From: Streptomyces sp. CB03234
Lineage (GTDB): Bacteria; Actinomycetota; Actinomycetes; Streptomycetales; Streptomycetaceae
Assembly: GCF_001905885.1 (NCBI RefSeq)
Contig: NZ_LIYH01000004.1
Span: forward strand, 620,001-684,000
Direction: 5' to 3'
Length of the DNA: 64,000 nucleotides
Both the position numbers and the translations under genes were made by a program. Below, piece after piece: positions 53,826 through 61,719 of the stretch (within the stretch, counting starts at the first letter, position 1; every line of letters begins with the position of its first letter). The notes beneath the pieces were generated by a model. That model was not told where the DNA came from and made no database searches. It worked only from the letters and a program-made list of their open reading frames with translations.

Positions 53826-54980
53826 TTACGGGATCAGCAGCACCTTGCCGGTCTTCGGATCGCCGCCGCCCACCAGCGCGACGGCGTCCGCGAACCGCTC
53901 CAGCGGGAACTCGTGCGTGATCAGCGGCGCCGGATCTAGCAGCCCGAGCCCGAAGGCCCGCACCGCGTCGCACCACGCCGACGAGGGCGCGCCGAAGACG
54001 CTGCGGATCTCCAGCTGGCTCACCGACAGGTGTACGGGGTCGATGCCGACCGCACCGGGCGTGAACATCCCGGTCAGCACCACCCGGCCACCCCGCCGCG
54101 CCAGCAGGCAGGAGGCGGCCGCCGTGGACGGCGCCCCGGCGGTCTCCACCACCAGGTCGAAACGCCCGCGGTGCCCCTCCGCCTCGGCCGGGTCCAGCGA
54201 CTCGCTCGCCCCCAACCGCAGGGCCTGCTCGCCGCGCGCCGTCCGCGGATCGATCACCGTCAGCCCGGCGGGGGAGGAGCCGGCCAGCAACTGCACGGCC
54301 AGCAGGCCCAGCGTCCCCGCGCCCACCACCGCGACCCGCTCGCCCGGGCGCGGCCGCCCCGCCCGTACCGCCGCCGCGATCACGGCGGCCGGCTCCAGCA
54401 GGGCGGCGGCCCGCAGGTCGGCGTCGTCGCGCAGCGGGTGCAGCAGCCGCGCCGGCACGATGACGTGGTCGGCGAAGGCGCCCGGCTCGGTGAACCCGGT
54501 CTCCGCGTACCCGCCCTCGCACAGGCTGGTCTCGCCGTACCGGCAGCGCTCGCACGCCCCGCACGCCCGGAACCCCTCCGCGACCGTCTTCCGCCCGACG
54601 AGCGCCGTGTCGACGCCCTCGCCCACCGCCTGGACCGTCCCGGCCCACTCATGGCCCGGGACCACCGGGTAGCGGACGTACCCGGGGTCCCGGTGGCCGT
54701 CGTACACCTCACGGTCGCTCATGCAGATCCCGGCCGCGGCGACCCGCACGAGCACCTCGCCGGGGCCGGGCGCCGGCACATCCCGCTCGACGATCCGGTG
54801 CACCCCGGGCCGCTCGACGAGGAGGGCGCGACTGGGCGCACCGCTCGGCGGGCGGCTCGGCGCGGTGTCCGGCGGGCGGCCGGGCGCGGCGCCCCGCGTG
54901 GCGTCCGGCGCACTGCCGGGCATGCTGCCCGGCGCACCCCCCGGCGGGCGTCCCGGCCCGCCGCTCGCCGCACGGCTCAC
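53826..54980 (-). CDS. Zinc-dependent medium-chain dehydrogenase (sugar/polyol type)
   Basis: 384-aa MDR oxidoreductase. The catalytic zinc site uses Cys86 (AGICMSDREVY) and His110-Glu111 (PGHEW). Structural zinc Cys are 140, 143, 146 and 154 (CGACERCRYGETSLC). The NAD(P) fold has VAVVGAGTLGLLAVQLL. It resembles threonine/sorbitol/galactitol dehydrogenases; in context it should oxidise an aldose or polyol feeding the lactonase and dehydratase. Odd: the first 51 residues are an Ala/Pro/Gly/Ser-rich extension not normal for the family. The GTG overlaps the dehydratase stop by GTGA; a later start inside the extension cannot be excluded. Confidence 0.85.
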   Translation of the reverse strand: MSRAASGGPGRPPGGAPGSMPGSAPDATRGAAPGRPPDTAPSRPPSGAPSRALLVERPGVHRIVERDVPAPGPGEVLVRVAAAGICMSDREVYDGHRDPGYVRYPVVPGHEWAGTVQAVGEGVDTALVGRKTVAEGFRACGACERCRYGETSLCEGGYAETGFTEPGAFADHVIVPARLLHPLRDDADLRAAALLEPAAVIAAAVRAGRPRPGERVAVVGAGTLGLLAVQLLAGSSPAGLTVIDPRTARGEQALRLGASESLDPAEAEGHRGRFDLVVETAGAPSTAAASCLLARRGGRVVLTGMFTPGAVGIDPVHLSVSQLEIRSVFGAPSSAWCDAVRAFGLGLLDPAPLITHEFPLERFADAVALVGGGDPKTGKVLLIP

Positions 54981-56131
54981 TTCGGCGCCCTCTTCTCCCA
55001 GCCCTCGGCCCACAGGTCGAACCGGGCCCGCTGCTGCGGGAACTCGGCCGCCGCGTCCACGTCCAGCTCCACGCCGAGACCCGGCGCGTGTGACACCTCG
55101 AAGCAGCCGGTGGCCGGGTCGACCTGCGGCGCGCCCTTGACGACCTTCTTGATCTCCGCGTCCGCGAAGTCGTTGAAGTGCTCCAGGATCTTGAAGTTGG
55201 GGGTGCAGGCGGCCAGTTGGAGGGAGGCCGCGGTGAGCACGGAGCCGCCCACGTTGTGCGGGGCGACCAGCATGTAGTGCGTCTCGGCGGTCGCCGCCAG
55301 CTTGCGGGTCTCCAGGATGCCGCCGATGTGCCCGAGGTCGGGCTGGATGATGTCGACGGCCTGCGACTCGAACAGTTCCCGGAACTCGATCCGGTCGTGG
55401 ATCCGCTCACCGGTCGCCACCGGCAGGTCCACCTTCTCGGCGACCTTCGCCAGCGCCTTGAGGTTCTCCGGCGGCACCGGCTCCTCCAGCCACGCGGGCG
55501 TGAACGGCGCCATGTCCTTCGCCAGCCGCACGGCCGTCGACGGGCTGAACCGCCCGTGCATCTCCAGCATCAGCTCCGCGTCCGGCCCGATCGCGTCCCG
55601 CACTGCCTCGATCAGCGACACCGCGTACCGCGTCTGCTCCGCGTCCAGCTCGAAGTGGCCGGTGCCGAACGGGTCGATCTTCAGCGCCCGGTAGCCGCGC
55701 GCCATGACCTCCTTGGCCGCCTGGTGGTACGCCTCGGGGGTCCGCTCGGTGGTGTACCAGCCGTTCGCGTACGCCTTGACCCGGTCCGTCACCTTGCCGC
55801 CGAGGAGCTGCCAGACCGGCACCCCCAGCGCCTTGCCCTTGATGTCCCAGCACGCCATCTCGACGACCGCGATGCCCGACATGACGATCTCGCCCGCCCG
55901 GCCGTAGTCGCCGTACTTCATCCGGCGCACGAGATCCTCCACCGCGAAGGGGTCGGACCCCGCGATGTGGTTGGCCTCGGCCTCCTTGAGGTAGCCGATC
56001 AGCGCGTCCGTATGCCCCAGCATGCGCGTCTCGCCCACACCGGTGAGTCCCTCGTCGGTGTGGACGAGCACATAGGTGAGATTGCGCCAGGGGGTCCCGA
56101 CGACATGAGTGCTGATTCCCGTGATGCGCAC
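54977..56131 (-). CDS. Mandelate racemase-family sugar-acid dehydratase
   Basis: 384-aa enolase-superfamily enzyme. Metal ligands Glu190, Glu216 and Glu242 are spaced 26 apart as in mandelate racemase; catalytic Lys151 is in LKIDPFG and the His-Asp dyad is Asp265 (IIQPDLGHIGG) and His292 (VAPHNVGG). This pattern fits acid-sugar dehydratases (galactonate, fuconate, arabinonate type), giving 2-keto-3-deoxy acids. Residue Asp153 replaces the second Lys/Asn of K-x-K/N. GTG 56131 is chosen because GGAGAGG lies 9 bp upstream; an earlier GTG at 56170 lies inside the operator. First gene of its operon, divergent from the IclR gene. Confidence 0.9.
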   Translation of the reverse strand: MRITGISTHVVGTPWRNLTYVLVHTDEGLTGVGETRMLGHTDALIGYLKEAEANHIAGSDPFAVEDLVRRMKYGDYGRAGEIVMSGIAVVEMACWDIKGKALGVPVWQLLGGKVTDRVKAYANGWYTTERTPEAYHQAAKEVMARGYRALKIDPFGTGHFELDAEQTRYAVSLIEAVRDAIGPDAELMLEMHGRFSPSTAVRLAKDMAPFTPAWLEEPVPPENLKALAKVAEKVDLPVATGERIHDRIEFRELFESQAVDIIQPDLGHIGGILETRKLAATAETHYMLVAPHNVGGSVLTAASLQLAACTPNFKILEHFNDFADAEIKKVVKGAPQVDPATGCFEVSHAPGLGVELDVDAAAEFPQQRARFDLWAEGWEKRAPK

Positions 56132-56153
56132 GGCAGTTGCCCTCTCCGAACTC

Positions 56154-56188
56154 GTTCGATATTTCGTCACACGTTCGAAATCTTGGCG
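56154..56188 (-). promoter_or_regulatory. IclR-type double operator upstream of dehydratase operon
   Basis: Box GTTCGATATTTCGTCA (56154-56169) and box GTTCGAAATCTTGGCG (56173-56188) start 19 bp apart. The second is nearly identical to the box at 30495. It lies 23 bp before the chosen dehydratase start. Confidence 0.7.
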
Positions 56189-56295
56189 TGACCGTAATCA
56201 GCCACTCGGGAGGTGTCAATGGTTCGCGCGGGTCCGCTTCCGGATCCGCCTGCCCCGGGGCCATTGCCCGGCGAAGTCGGCTACGGTTAGCCTGT

Positions 56296-56330
56296 GTTCG
56301 TCATACCGGTCAAGGGCCGGAGTTTCGAAC
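56296..56330 (+). promoter_or_regulatory. Inverted GTTCG boxes upstream of IclR, possible autoregulatory site
   Basis: GTTCGTCATACCGG (56296-56309) faces CCGGAGTTTCGAAC (56317-56330); read on the minus strand the second is GTTCGAAACTCCGG, close to the boxes at 30495 and 56173. It ends 19 bp before the IclR ATG. Confidence 0.5.
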
Positions 56331-56349
56331 GAAGGGGTGGGTGGACGGT

Positions 56350-57123
56350 ATGGGTCGTCTTGTCCCCGCTGTGACCAGGGCGCTCGACATCCTGGAACTG
56401 TTCCTGGAGGGCGACGGCACCCTCTCCGCACCGGAGGTCACCCGCAAGCTCCAGCTGCCCCGCACCACCGTCCACGAACTGCTCACCACCCTCGCCGCCC
56501 GCTCCTACCTGGTGCCCCTGCCCGAGCAGCCCGGCCGCTACCGCCTCGGCGTACGCACCTACCAGCTCGGCAGCCGGTACGCCGAACAGCTCGACCTCGC
56601 CGCCGAAGGCCAGCGGGTCGCCCGGGAGGTCGCCGAGACCTGCGACGAGACCGTCCATGTCGCCATCCTGGAGGACACCGACGTCATCTACATCGCCAAG
56701 GTCGACTCCACCCACGCCGTCCGCATGGTCTCGGCGGCCGGCCGCCGGCTCCCCGCGCACTGCACATCCGTCGGGAAGATGCTCCTCGCCTCCCTGCCGC
56801 AGCATGAACTGGACGCCCGGATCGAGGGGCGTGACCTGGTCGCGATGACCTCCAACAGCCTCACCGACCCCGACGAGCTGCGCGCCGAGCTCACCGCGAT
56901 CCGCGAGCGAGGCATCGCCTCCGAGCACCGCGAGTCCAACCCGGACGTCAGCTGCGTCGCCGCTCCCGTGCGCGACAGCGCCGGCCGGGTCGTCGCCGCT
57001 CTGTCCATCTCCGTCCCCATGATCCGGTGGAGCGAGGAGCGCGAGGCCGAACTCGCCGAACTCGCCGCCAAGGGCGCCGACGACCTCTCCGTCAGCCTCG
57101 GCCACCGCGGCGGCGGCCGGTGA
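56350..57123 (+). CDS. IclR-family transcriptional regulator
   Basis: 257-aa regulator. The winged helix-turn-helix is at residues about 6-68 (VTRALDILELFLEGDGTLSA, VTRKLQLPRTTVHELL). The effector domain (75-250) has LGVRTYQLGSRYAEQ, VHVAILEDTDVIYIAKVD, PAHCTSVGKMLLAS and VAALSISVP. It is transcribed with the SMP-30 lactonase (GTGA overlap) and divergently from the dehydratase operon. Related double GTTCG boxes in front of three operons make it the likely regulator of the whole oxidative sugar route, with a sugar acid as probable inducer. ATG 56350; GTG 56341 is possible. Confidence 0.93.
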   Translation: MGRLVPAVTRALDILELFLEGDGTLSAPEVTRKLQLPRTTVHELLTTLAARSYLVPLPEQPGRYRLGVRTYQLGSRYAEQLDLAAEGQRVAREVAETCDETVHVAILEDTDVIYIAKVDSTHAVRMVSAAGRRLPAHCTSVGKMLLASLPQHELDARIEGRDLVAMTSNSLTDPDELRAELTAIRERGIASEHRESNPDVSCVAAPVRDSAGRVVAALSISVPMIRWSEEREAELAELAAKGADDLSVSLGHRGGGR

Positions 57124-57974
57124 GCCGCGCGACCGGTGTCGAGGTCGCCGTCCGGGAGTACGCCCGGCTCGGCGAAGGCCCCACCTGGGACCCGGCCGCC
57201 CGGCGCCTCATCTGGGTCGACATCCTCGGGTCCCGCGTCCACACCTACGACCCGGCGAGCGGCCGCCGTACCGTCATGGCCACCGAGCAGCACGTCGGCG
57301 CCGCCAAGCCGCGGGACCGCGGGGGACTGGTCGTCAACCTCAGGGACGGCGTCGGGCTGTACGACGCCGATGGCGGGTTCTCCTGGCTGGTCCACGACCC
57401 CGTCCCCGGGCGGCGCGGCAACGACGCGGCCGTCGCCCCCGACGGGGCCCTGTGGGCGGGCACGATGCGCTACGACGAGGCGGCCGGCGGTGGCACCCTC
57501 ACCCGTATCGCCCCCGACGGGACCGCCACGGCCGTCTTCCCCGGCGTCGCCGTCAGCAACGGCACCGGCTGGAGCCCGGACGGCACCCTCATGTACTACA
57601 TCGACAGCCCCACGAGGCGCGTCGACGTGTGGCGCGTCGCCGGTGAACGGGTCACCGACCGCCGCCCGTTGGTGACGATCGAGCCCGGCGCCGGCTTCCC
57701 CGACGGCCTCACCGTCGACGCGGAGGGGTGCGTCTGGGTCGCCCTCTGGGACGGCGCCGCGATCCGCCGCTACACGCCGGACGGCACCCTGGACAGGGTC
57801 GTCGAGCTGCCCGTACGCCGCCCCACCGCCTGCGCCTTCGGCGGCCCCGGACTGCGGGACCTCTACCTCACGACCGCCCGCACCGGCCTCACCCGTCCGC
57901 ATCCGCTCTCCGGCTCGCTGCTGGTGCTCCCGGACGCGGGACAGGGTCTGGCGGGCGTGCCGTTCGGGGGCTGA
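57120..57974 (+). CDS. SMP-30/gluconolactonase-family sugar lactonase
   Basis: 284-aa cytosolic beta-propeller enzyme hydrolysing aldonolactones to aldonates. The metal Glu is in RLGEGPTWDP, the Asn in GRRGNDAAVAPDG and VSNGTGWSPDG, and the Asp in GFPDGLTVDAEG; LMYYIDSPTRRVDVW is typical of the family. The GTG start overlaps the IclR stop. With the Zn-dehydrogenase and dehydratase on the other strand it supplies the middle step of an oxidative, non-phosphorylating pathway. Confidence 0.93.
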   Translation: MSRATGVEVAVREYARLGEGPTWDPAARRLIWVDILGSRVHTYDPASGRRTVMATEQHVGAAKPRDRGGLVVNLRDGVGLYDADGGFSWLVHDPVPGRRGNDAAVAPDGALWAGTMRYDEAAGGGTLTRIAPDGTATAVFPGVAVSNGTGWSPDGTLMYYIDSPTRRVDVWRVAGERVTDRRPLVTIEPGAGFPDGLTVDAEGCVWVALWDGAAIRRYTPDGTLDRVVELPVRRPTACAFGGPGLRDLYLTTARTGLTRPHPLSGSLLVLPDAGQGLAGVPFGG

Positions 57975-57983
57975 CACCCGACG

Positions 57984-57995
57984 GCAAGCGCTTGC
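57984..57995. promoter_or_regulatory. Palindrome GCAAGCGCTTGC
   Basis: Perfect 12-bp palindrome between the lactonase and the sigma factor. Its core AAGCGCTT is shared with the LacI operators, but the flanks differ, so another LacI-type protein or weak binding by the local one is possible. Confidence 0.45.
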
Positions 57996-58089
57996 TACGA
58001 TCGCGCCCTCGCATCGGCGGAGCGGGGGCCGTGCGAGCCCATCACCATCAGCTACGCAACGCGCGACGACGCGCAGGGAGAGGCCGCCG

Positions 58090-58695
58090 GTGACCCCCCT
58101 GACCCCCCACCCACAGCAAGCACCGAGACACCTGACCCGGCCCGTCCCCACCCTGCGGCGTACCTCCGCCGATGGTGACGCCGCCGCCGAGTTCCACGAC
58201 TTCTTCGAACGGCACTACGCCGAACTGGCCCGCCTCGCCCACCTGCTGACCGGAGAGGCCGACGCCGCCGACGACCTCGCCGCCGACGCCCTGCTCGCCC
58301 TCTGGCACCGCTGGGACCGCGTCCGCGCCGCCGAACACCCCGCCGCCTACGCCCGCGGCGTCGTCGCCAACCTCGCCCGCAGCCGCATCCGCAGCGCCGT
58401 ACGCGAACGCCGCCGCATCGCCCTGTTCTGGTCCCAGCACGCGACCCACACCGACGACCCGGACATACCGTCGGTCGTCGACGTCCAGGGCGCCCTGCGC
58501 ACCCTGCCGTTCCGCAAACGGGCCTGCGTCGTCCTGCGCCACGCCTTCGACCTCTCCGAACGGGACACCGCCCTCTCCCTGGGAATCTCGGTCGGTACGG
58601 TCAAGAGCCAGACGTCCAAGGCCATGGCCCAGCTCGAACGGCTGCTCGGCGGCCGGGCGGCGACGCACCTCATGGGGAAGACATGGACGAGCTGA
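58090..58695 (+). CDS. ECF sigma factor, sigma-E (SigE70) family
   Basis: 201-aa extracytoplasmic-function sigma factor. Region 2: FHDFFERHYAELARLAHLLTGEADAADDLAADALLALWHRWDRV; region 4: LRTLPFRKRACVVLRHAFDLSERDTALSLGISVGTVKSQTSKAM. The GTG start has GGGAGAGG about 8 bp upstream. The next gene overlaps by 13 bp and encodes a membrane protein that may hold or sense for it. A pectate lyase follows, a plausible target. Confidence 0.93.
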   Translation: MTPLTPHPQQAPRHLTRPVPTLRRTSADGDAAAEFHDFFERHYAELARLAHLLTGEADAADDLAADALLALWHRWDRVRAAEHPAAYARGVVANLARSRIRSAVRERRRIALFWSQHATHTDDPDIPSVVDVQGALRTLPFRKRACVVLRHAFDLSERDTALSLGISVGTVKSQTSKAMAQLERLLGGRAATHLMGKTWTS

Positions 58696-59303
58696 AGCGC
58701 CGGCTGCGGGACGCGGCCCACTCCCACCACCCCGACCGCGCGCGCATCCTCGCCCGCGTCGAACATGGCATTGCACCGGCCGCGACCCGTACGCCCTGGA
58801 TCAGGGTCGCGGGCGCCACCGCCGCGGTCGCCGTAGTGCTGGGCGCCGGGGCCTGCGCGGCGGCCGCCGTACTCGGCTCCGACGTGGCGGACCGGAGCGT
58901 GAGCGCTCCCCCCGCCGACCGGCTCATGGCGGACGGCGCCGTCGCCCCGCACGGCAACCGCTTCTGGGCCCAGAACAACGTCACCCTCACGGCCCCCCGG
59001 CCGCTCACCGCCCTCACCGTCGACGTACGCGTCGCCCGGACGGACCGCGTGGCGAGCACCGGCCACTGGCGTACCCTGCCCGCCCACGACTTCACCGTCT
59101 CCGTACGCGAGGACAAGGACGGCGCCCTCCACTACACCTGGACGCTCAAACCCGGCCGCACCGCCCCCGCCGGACGGCACGTCTTCGCGGCCCAGTACAA
59201 CCACGCGGAGGGCGGCCGGGACGCCACCGGTGACCGCTATACGGTCACCGCCACGACCGCCGACGGCCAACAGCACACGGCACGCGGCGACTTCGCCCCG
59301 TAA
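58683..59303 (+). CDS. Membrane protein coupled to ECF sigma factor (possible anti-sigma)
   Basis: 206-aa single-pass membrane protein: a cytosolic N-terminus of about 40 aa (MDELKRRLRDAAHSHHPDRARILARVEHG), one transmembrane helix (AGATAAVAVVLGAGACAAAAVL) and an extracellular beta-rich domain with AQNNVTLTAPRPLTALTVDVRV and TWTLKPGRTAPAG. The layout and 13-bp overlap with the sigma gene suit an anti-sigma or sensor. No ZAS zinc motif is present. The extracellular domain resembles those found with SigE-family genes in Streptomyces. Confidence 0.8.
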   Translation: MDELKRRLRDAAHSHHPDRARILARVEHGIAPAATRTPWIRVAGATAAVAVVLGAGACAAAAVLGSDVADRSVSAPPADRLMADGAVAPHGNRFWAQNNVTLTAPRPLTALTVDVRVARTDRVASTGHWRTLPAHDFTVSVREDKDGALHYTWTLKPGRTAPAGRHVFAAQYNHAEGGRDATGDRYTVTATTADGQQHTARGDFAP

Positions 59304-59401
59304 GCCGCGCCGAAAATCCCCCTCAACGGCGGCAACCCTTCGGGCGGCGGCGACGACCAGCACCCGCAAGGTCTCACCCCCACACGAAGGAAACGGGACA
59401 C

Positions 59402-60226
59402 ATGAGTCAACGAGCCGCACACTCCCCACGGCGCACCGGGCGCCGCGCCCTCCTCGCCCTCACCGGCGCGGTCGCCCTGACCGGCGCCGCCATCACCGCC
59501 GGCGTCACCCTCCCCACCGCCGGTGCCGCGGCCGCCTGGCCGACCCCCAGCGGCAGCAAGGCCGTCCCGGCGACCATCGCGGTCCCCGCCTCCACCCCGT
59601 ACGACGGTGGGATGAAGCGCCACTACGGCACCGGCGACCTCGGTGACGGCGGACAGGACGAGGGCCAGTCCCCGCTGTTCACCCTGGCGGACGGCGCCGT
59701 CCTGAAGAACGTCGTCCTCGGTTCCCCGGCCGCCGACGGCGTCCACTGCCTGGGCAGCTGCACCCTCCAGAACGTCTGGTGGGAGGACGTCGGCGAGGAC
59801 GCCGCCACCTTCAAGTCGAAGTCGTCGAGCGCCGTATACACGGTCACGGGCGGCGGCGCGAAGAAGGCGTCCGACAAGGTCTTCCAGTTCAACGGCGCGG
59901 GCAAGCTCACCATCACCGGCTTCCAGGTCTCCGACTTCGGCAAACTGGTCCGCTCCTGCGGCAACTGCTCCACCCAGTACAAGCGCACCATCGTCGTCGA
60001 CAACGTCGACGTGACCGCGCCCGGCGGCAGCATCGCCGGCATCAACACCAACTACGGTGACACCGCCACTCTCCGCAACATCCGGATCCACGGCGACAGC
60101 AGCAAGAAGATCAAGCCGTGCGTGCGCTACACCGGCAACAACACCGGCGCCGAGCCGGTCCAGACGGGCAGCGGGCCCGACGGCACGTACTGCCGCTACA
60201 CGGCGTCGGACATCACCTACCAGTGA
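59402..60226 (+). CDS. Secreted pectate lyase, family PL3
   Basis: 274-aa secreted enzyme cleaving de-esterified pectin by beta-elimination. The signal peptide spans about 1-42 with a twin-arginine-like start. The beta-helix has PL3 features: GQSPLFTLADGAVLKNVVLG, DGVHCLGSCTLQNVWWEDVGEDA, FQFNGAGKLTITGFQVSDFGKLVRSCGNC and Cys pairs forming disulfides. GAAGGA lies about 9 bp before the ATG. Single gene ending in a strong terminator; upstream GGCAACC followed by CGACGAC (59331-59356) could be an ECF promoter for the sigma factor two genes before. Confidence 0.93.
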   Translation: MSQRAAHSPRRTGRRALLALTGAVALTGAAITAGVTLPTAGAAAAWPTPSGSKAVPATIAVPASTPYDGGMKRHYGTGDLGDGGQDEGQSPLFTLADGAVLKNVVLGSPAADGVHCLGSCTLQNVWWEDVGEDAATFKSKSSSAVYTVTGGGAKKASDKVFQFNGAGKLTITGFQVSDFGKLVRSCGNCSTQYKRTIVVDNVDVTAPGGSIAGINTNYGDTATLRNIRIHGDSSKKIKPCVRYTGNNTGAEPVQTGSGPDGTYCRYTASDITYQ

Positions 60227-60236
60227 CGACACGGCC

Positions 60237-60271
60237 CCTGCCGGCACCGGCTCGACCCCGGTGCCGGCAGG
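60237..60271 (+). terminator. Terminator after pectate lyase
   Basis: Perfect 14-bp stem CCTGCCGGCACCGG/CCGGTGCCGGCAGG with a 7-nt loop, 10 bp after the pectate lyase stop. Confidence 0.92.
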
Positions 60272-60296
60272 AGCCGGCGCCGGTAATGTCCGCCCC

Positions 60297-61184
60297 ATGG
60301 TCACCATCATCGAGGCGCCGTCCGTGCTGGGGCTGCGGCCCTCCGGCGTCCAGGGCCTGCCGACGGCCCTGCTCGACGCCGGTCTCGCCGGCCGCCTCGG
60401 TGACGCGGTACCCACAGTCCGCGTCGACCCACCGGCGTACGACCCGAGGCGCGACGCCGCCACCGGCATCCGCAACCCCGACGGGATCGCGCGGTACGCC
60501 GTCGACCTGGCCGACGCGGTCGGCGACGCCCTGGACTCCGGCCGCTTCCCCGTCGTCCTCGGCGGCGACTGCACCGTCCTGCTCGGCACCCTCCTCGCGC
60601 TGCGCCGCCGCGGCCGCCCGGGGCTGCTGTTCCTGGACGGCCACACCGACTTCTACCAGCCGTCGGCGGAACCGGCCGGCGAGGCGGCCTCGATGGAACT
60701 CGCCCTGGCCACCGGCCGGGGCCCGCGCCTCCTCACCGACCTCGAAGGCCGGGGACCGCTGCTGCGGGACGAGGACGTCGTCGCCCTCGGCTTCCGCGAC
60801 GCGGAGGAATCCGCCGAAGCGGGGATGCAGCCCCTCCCGCCGGAGCTGTACGCCATGGACCTCGACGCGGTACGCGCGACGGGCGCCGCCGCCGCGGCCC
60901 GCCGGGCGGTCGACCGGCTCACCGGCGGCGACAGCGACGGCTTCTGGGTCCACCTCGACGCCGACGTCCTGGACGACGCCGTCATGCCGGCCGTCGACTA
61001 CCGCATCCCGGGCGGGCTGACCTGGCAGGAACTCGAAACCGTGCTGCGGACGGCACTCGCCGACGAACGGGCCCGGGGGCTCGACGTCACGATCTTCAAC
61101 CCGCGCCTCGACCCCGACGGCCGTATCGCGGCCCGCCTCACCGAATGCCTGGCACGCAGCCTCGCGGCCCGCCCCGGCCACTGA
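60297..61184 (+). CDS. Arginase/agmatinase-family (ureohydrolase) protein
   Basis: 295-aa cytosolic enzyme of the ureohydrolase fold. The metal motifs are LGGDCTVLLG at 88-97 (the usual His of GGDH is Cys92), FLDGHTDFY at 112-120 (D-G-H-x-D) and HLDADVLDD near 220 with a following PAVDYRIPGGLTW. Arginase, agmatinase or formiminoglutamase cannot be told apart; the Cys in place of the first metal His suggests altered metal binding or a different substrate. ATG 60297 has a poor ribosome site; 26 bp separate it from the terminator. Confidence 0.85.
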   Translation: MVTIIEAPSVLGLRPSGVQGLPTALLDAGLAGRLGDAVPTVRVDPPAYDPRRDAATGIRNPDGIARYAVDLADAVGDALDSGRFPVVLGGDCTVLLGTLLALRRRGRPGLLFLDGHTDFYQPSAEPAGEAASMELALATGRGPRLLTDLEGRGPLLRDEDVVALGFRDAEESAEAGMQPLPPELYAMDLDAVRATGAAAAARRAVDRLTGGDSDGFWVHLDADVLDDAVMPAVDYRIPGGLTWQELETVLRTALADERARGLDVTIFNPRLDPDGRIAARLTECLARSLAARPGH

Positions 61185-61219
61185 ACCGGGACGCCGAGGT
61201 GCCGCGCCGGCCGCCGCCC

Positions 61220-61360
61220 CTGAGGCGTCGTACGGAGCGACGATGGTCCCGTGACGAACCGCAGCACCGGTGTGCCCCGGCCCGGCTTCGGGAGGTACAG
61301 CTTCACCCGCTGGTCGGGACCGGCGAGGGCCTTCCCACCGAACGTGACCCGCACAGAGCG
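61220..61360 (-). pseudogene. Remnant of siderophore-interacting protein (FAD-binding) gene
   Basis: On the minus strand one frame reads RSVRVTFGGKALAGPDQRVK then LYLPKPGRGTPVLRFV, which matches the FAD-binding start of siderophore-interacting proteins (strand RVTLxGxxLAGF...GPDQRVKLxxP) with a small internal deletion in place of the GF loop. The family is about 270 aa; here only about 47 codons are recognisable, with no start and no NAD domain. It explains most of the gap between the arginase and the small protein. Confidence 0.55.
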
Positions 61361-61477
61361 TGGGGCTGGCAGTGACCCCACAGTGGCGCCGATACCGCGC
61401 ACCCACCCGTTTGGTGTAGGGGATGCGATCCGGGTACCCGGCGACGACAATGACTGCAGGACGAGCAAGGAGGCGGC

Positions 61478-61678
61478 ATGAACGCTGAGCCCGATTCGAC
61501 CTCCCAGCGAGAGGGCGTCACGCCCGACAGGCTTCTGCACAGCGGCGCCGAAGGCGAATTCAACGCGGAAGACCTGGTCCTCGCATCAGGACGTGACGTC
61601 AACCCCAAGAACCTGGCCTGGGCCGAGCGCAGGCTGGCCGAGAAGGGCAAGGCCGCCCTCGACGAACTCCTCCCCTGA
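61478..61678 (+). CDS. Small conserved hypothetical protein, 66 aa
   Basis: Short acidic-to-neutral soluble protein. AAGGAGG is 6 bp before the ATG, an ideal ribosome site, and codon use is typical. The sequence (NAEDLVLASGRDVNPKNLAWAERRLAEKGKAALDELLP) suggests two helices; I recall it as a recurrent Streptomyces small protein without known function. Followed by a strong terminator. Confidence 0.82.
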   Translation: MNAEPDSTSQREGVTPDRLLHSGAEGEFNAEDLVLASGRDVNPKNLAWAERRLAEKGKAALDELLP

Positions 61679-61690
61679 CGGCAGGCCCCC

Positions 61691-61719
61691 GGGCCACGCG
61701 GCCCGCCGCCGCGTGGCCC
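61691..61719 (+). terminator. Terminator after small protein
   Basis: Perfect 12-bp stem GGGCCACGCGGC/GCCGCGTGGCCC, 5-nt loop, followed by TTT; 12 bp after the stop. Confidence 0.92.

Noticed and set aside
56132..56170. GTG 56170 as the dehydratase start
   Set aside because: It lies inside the double operator; GTG 56131 has GGAGAGG 9 bp upstream and starts at the conserved first strand.
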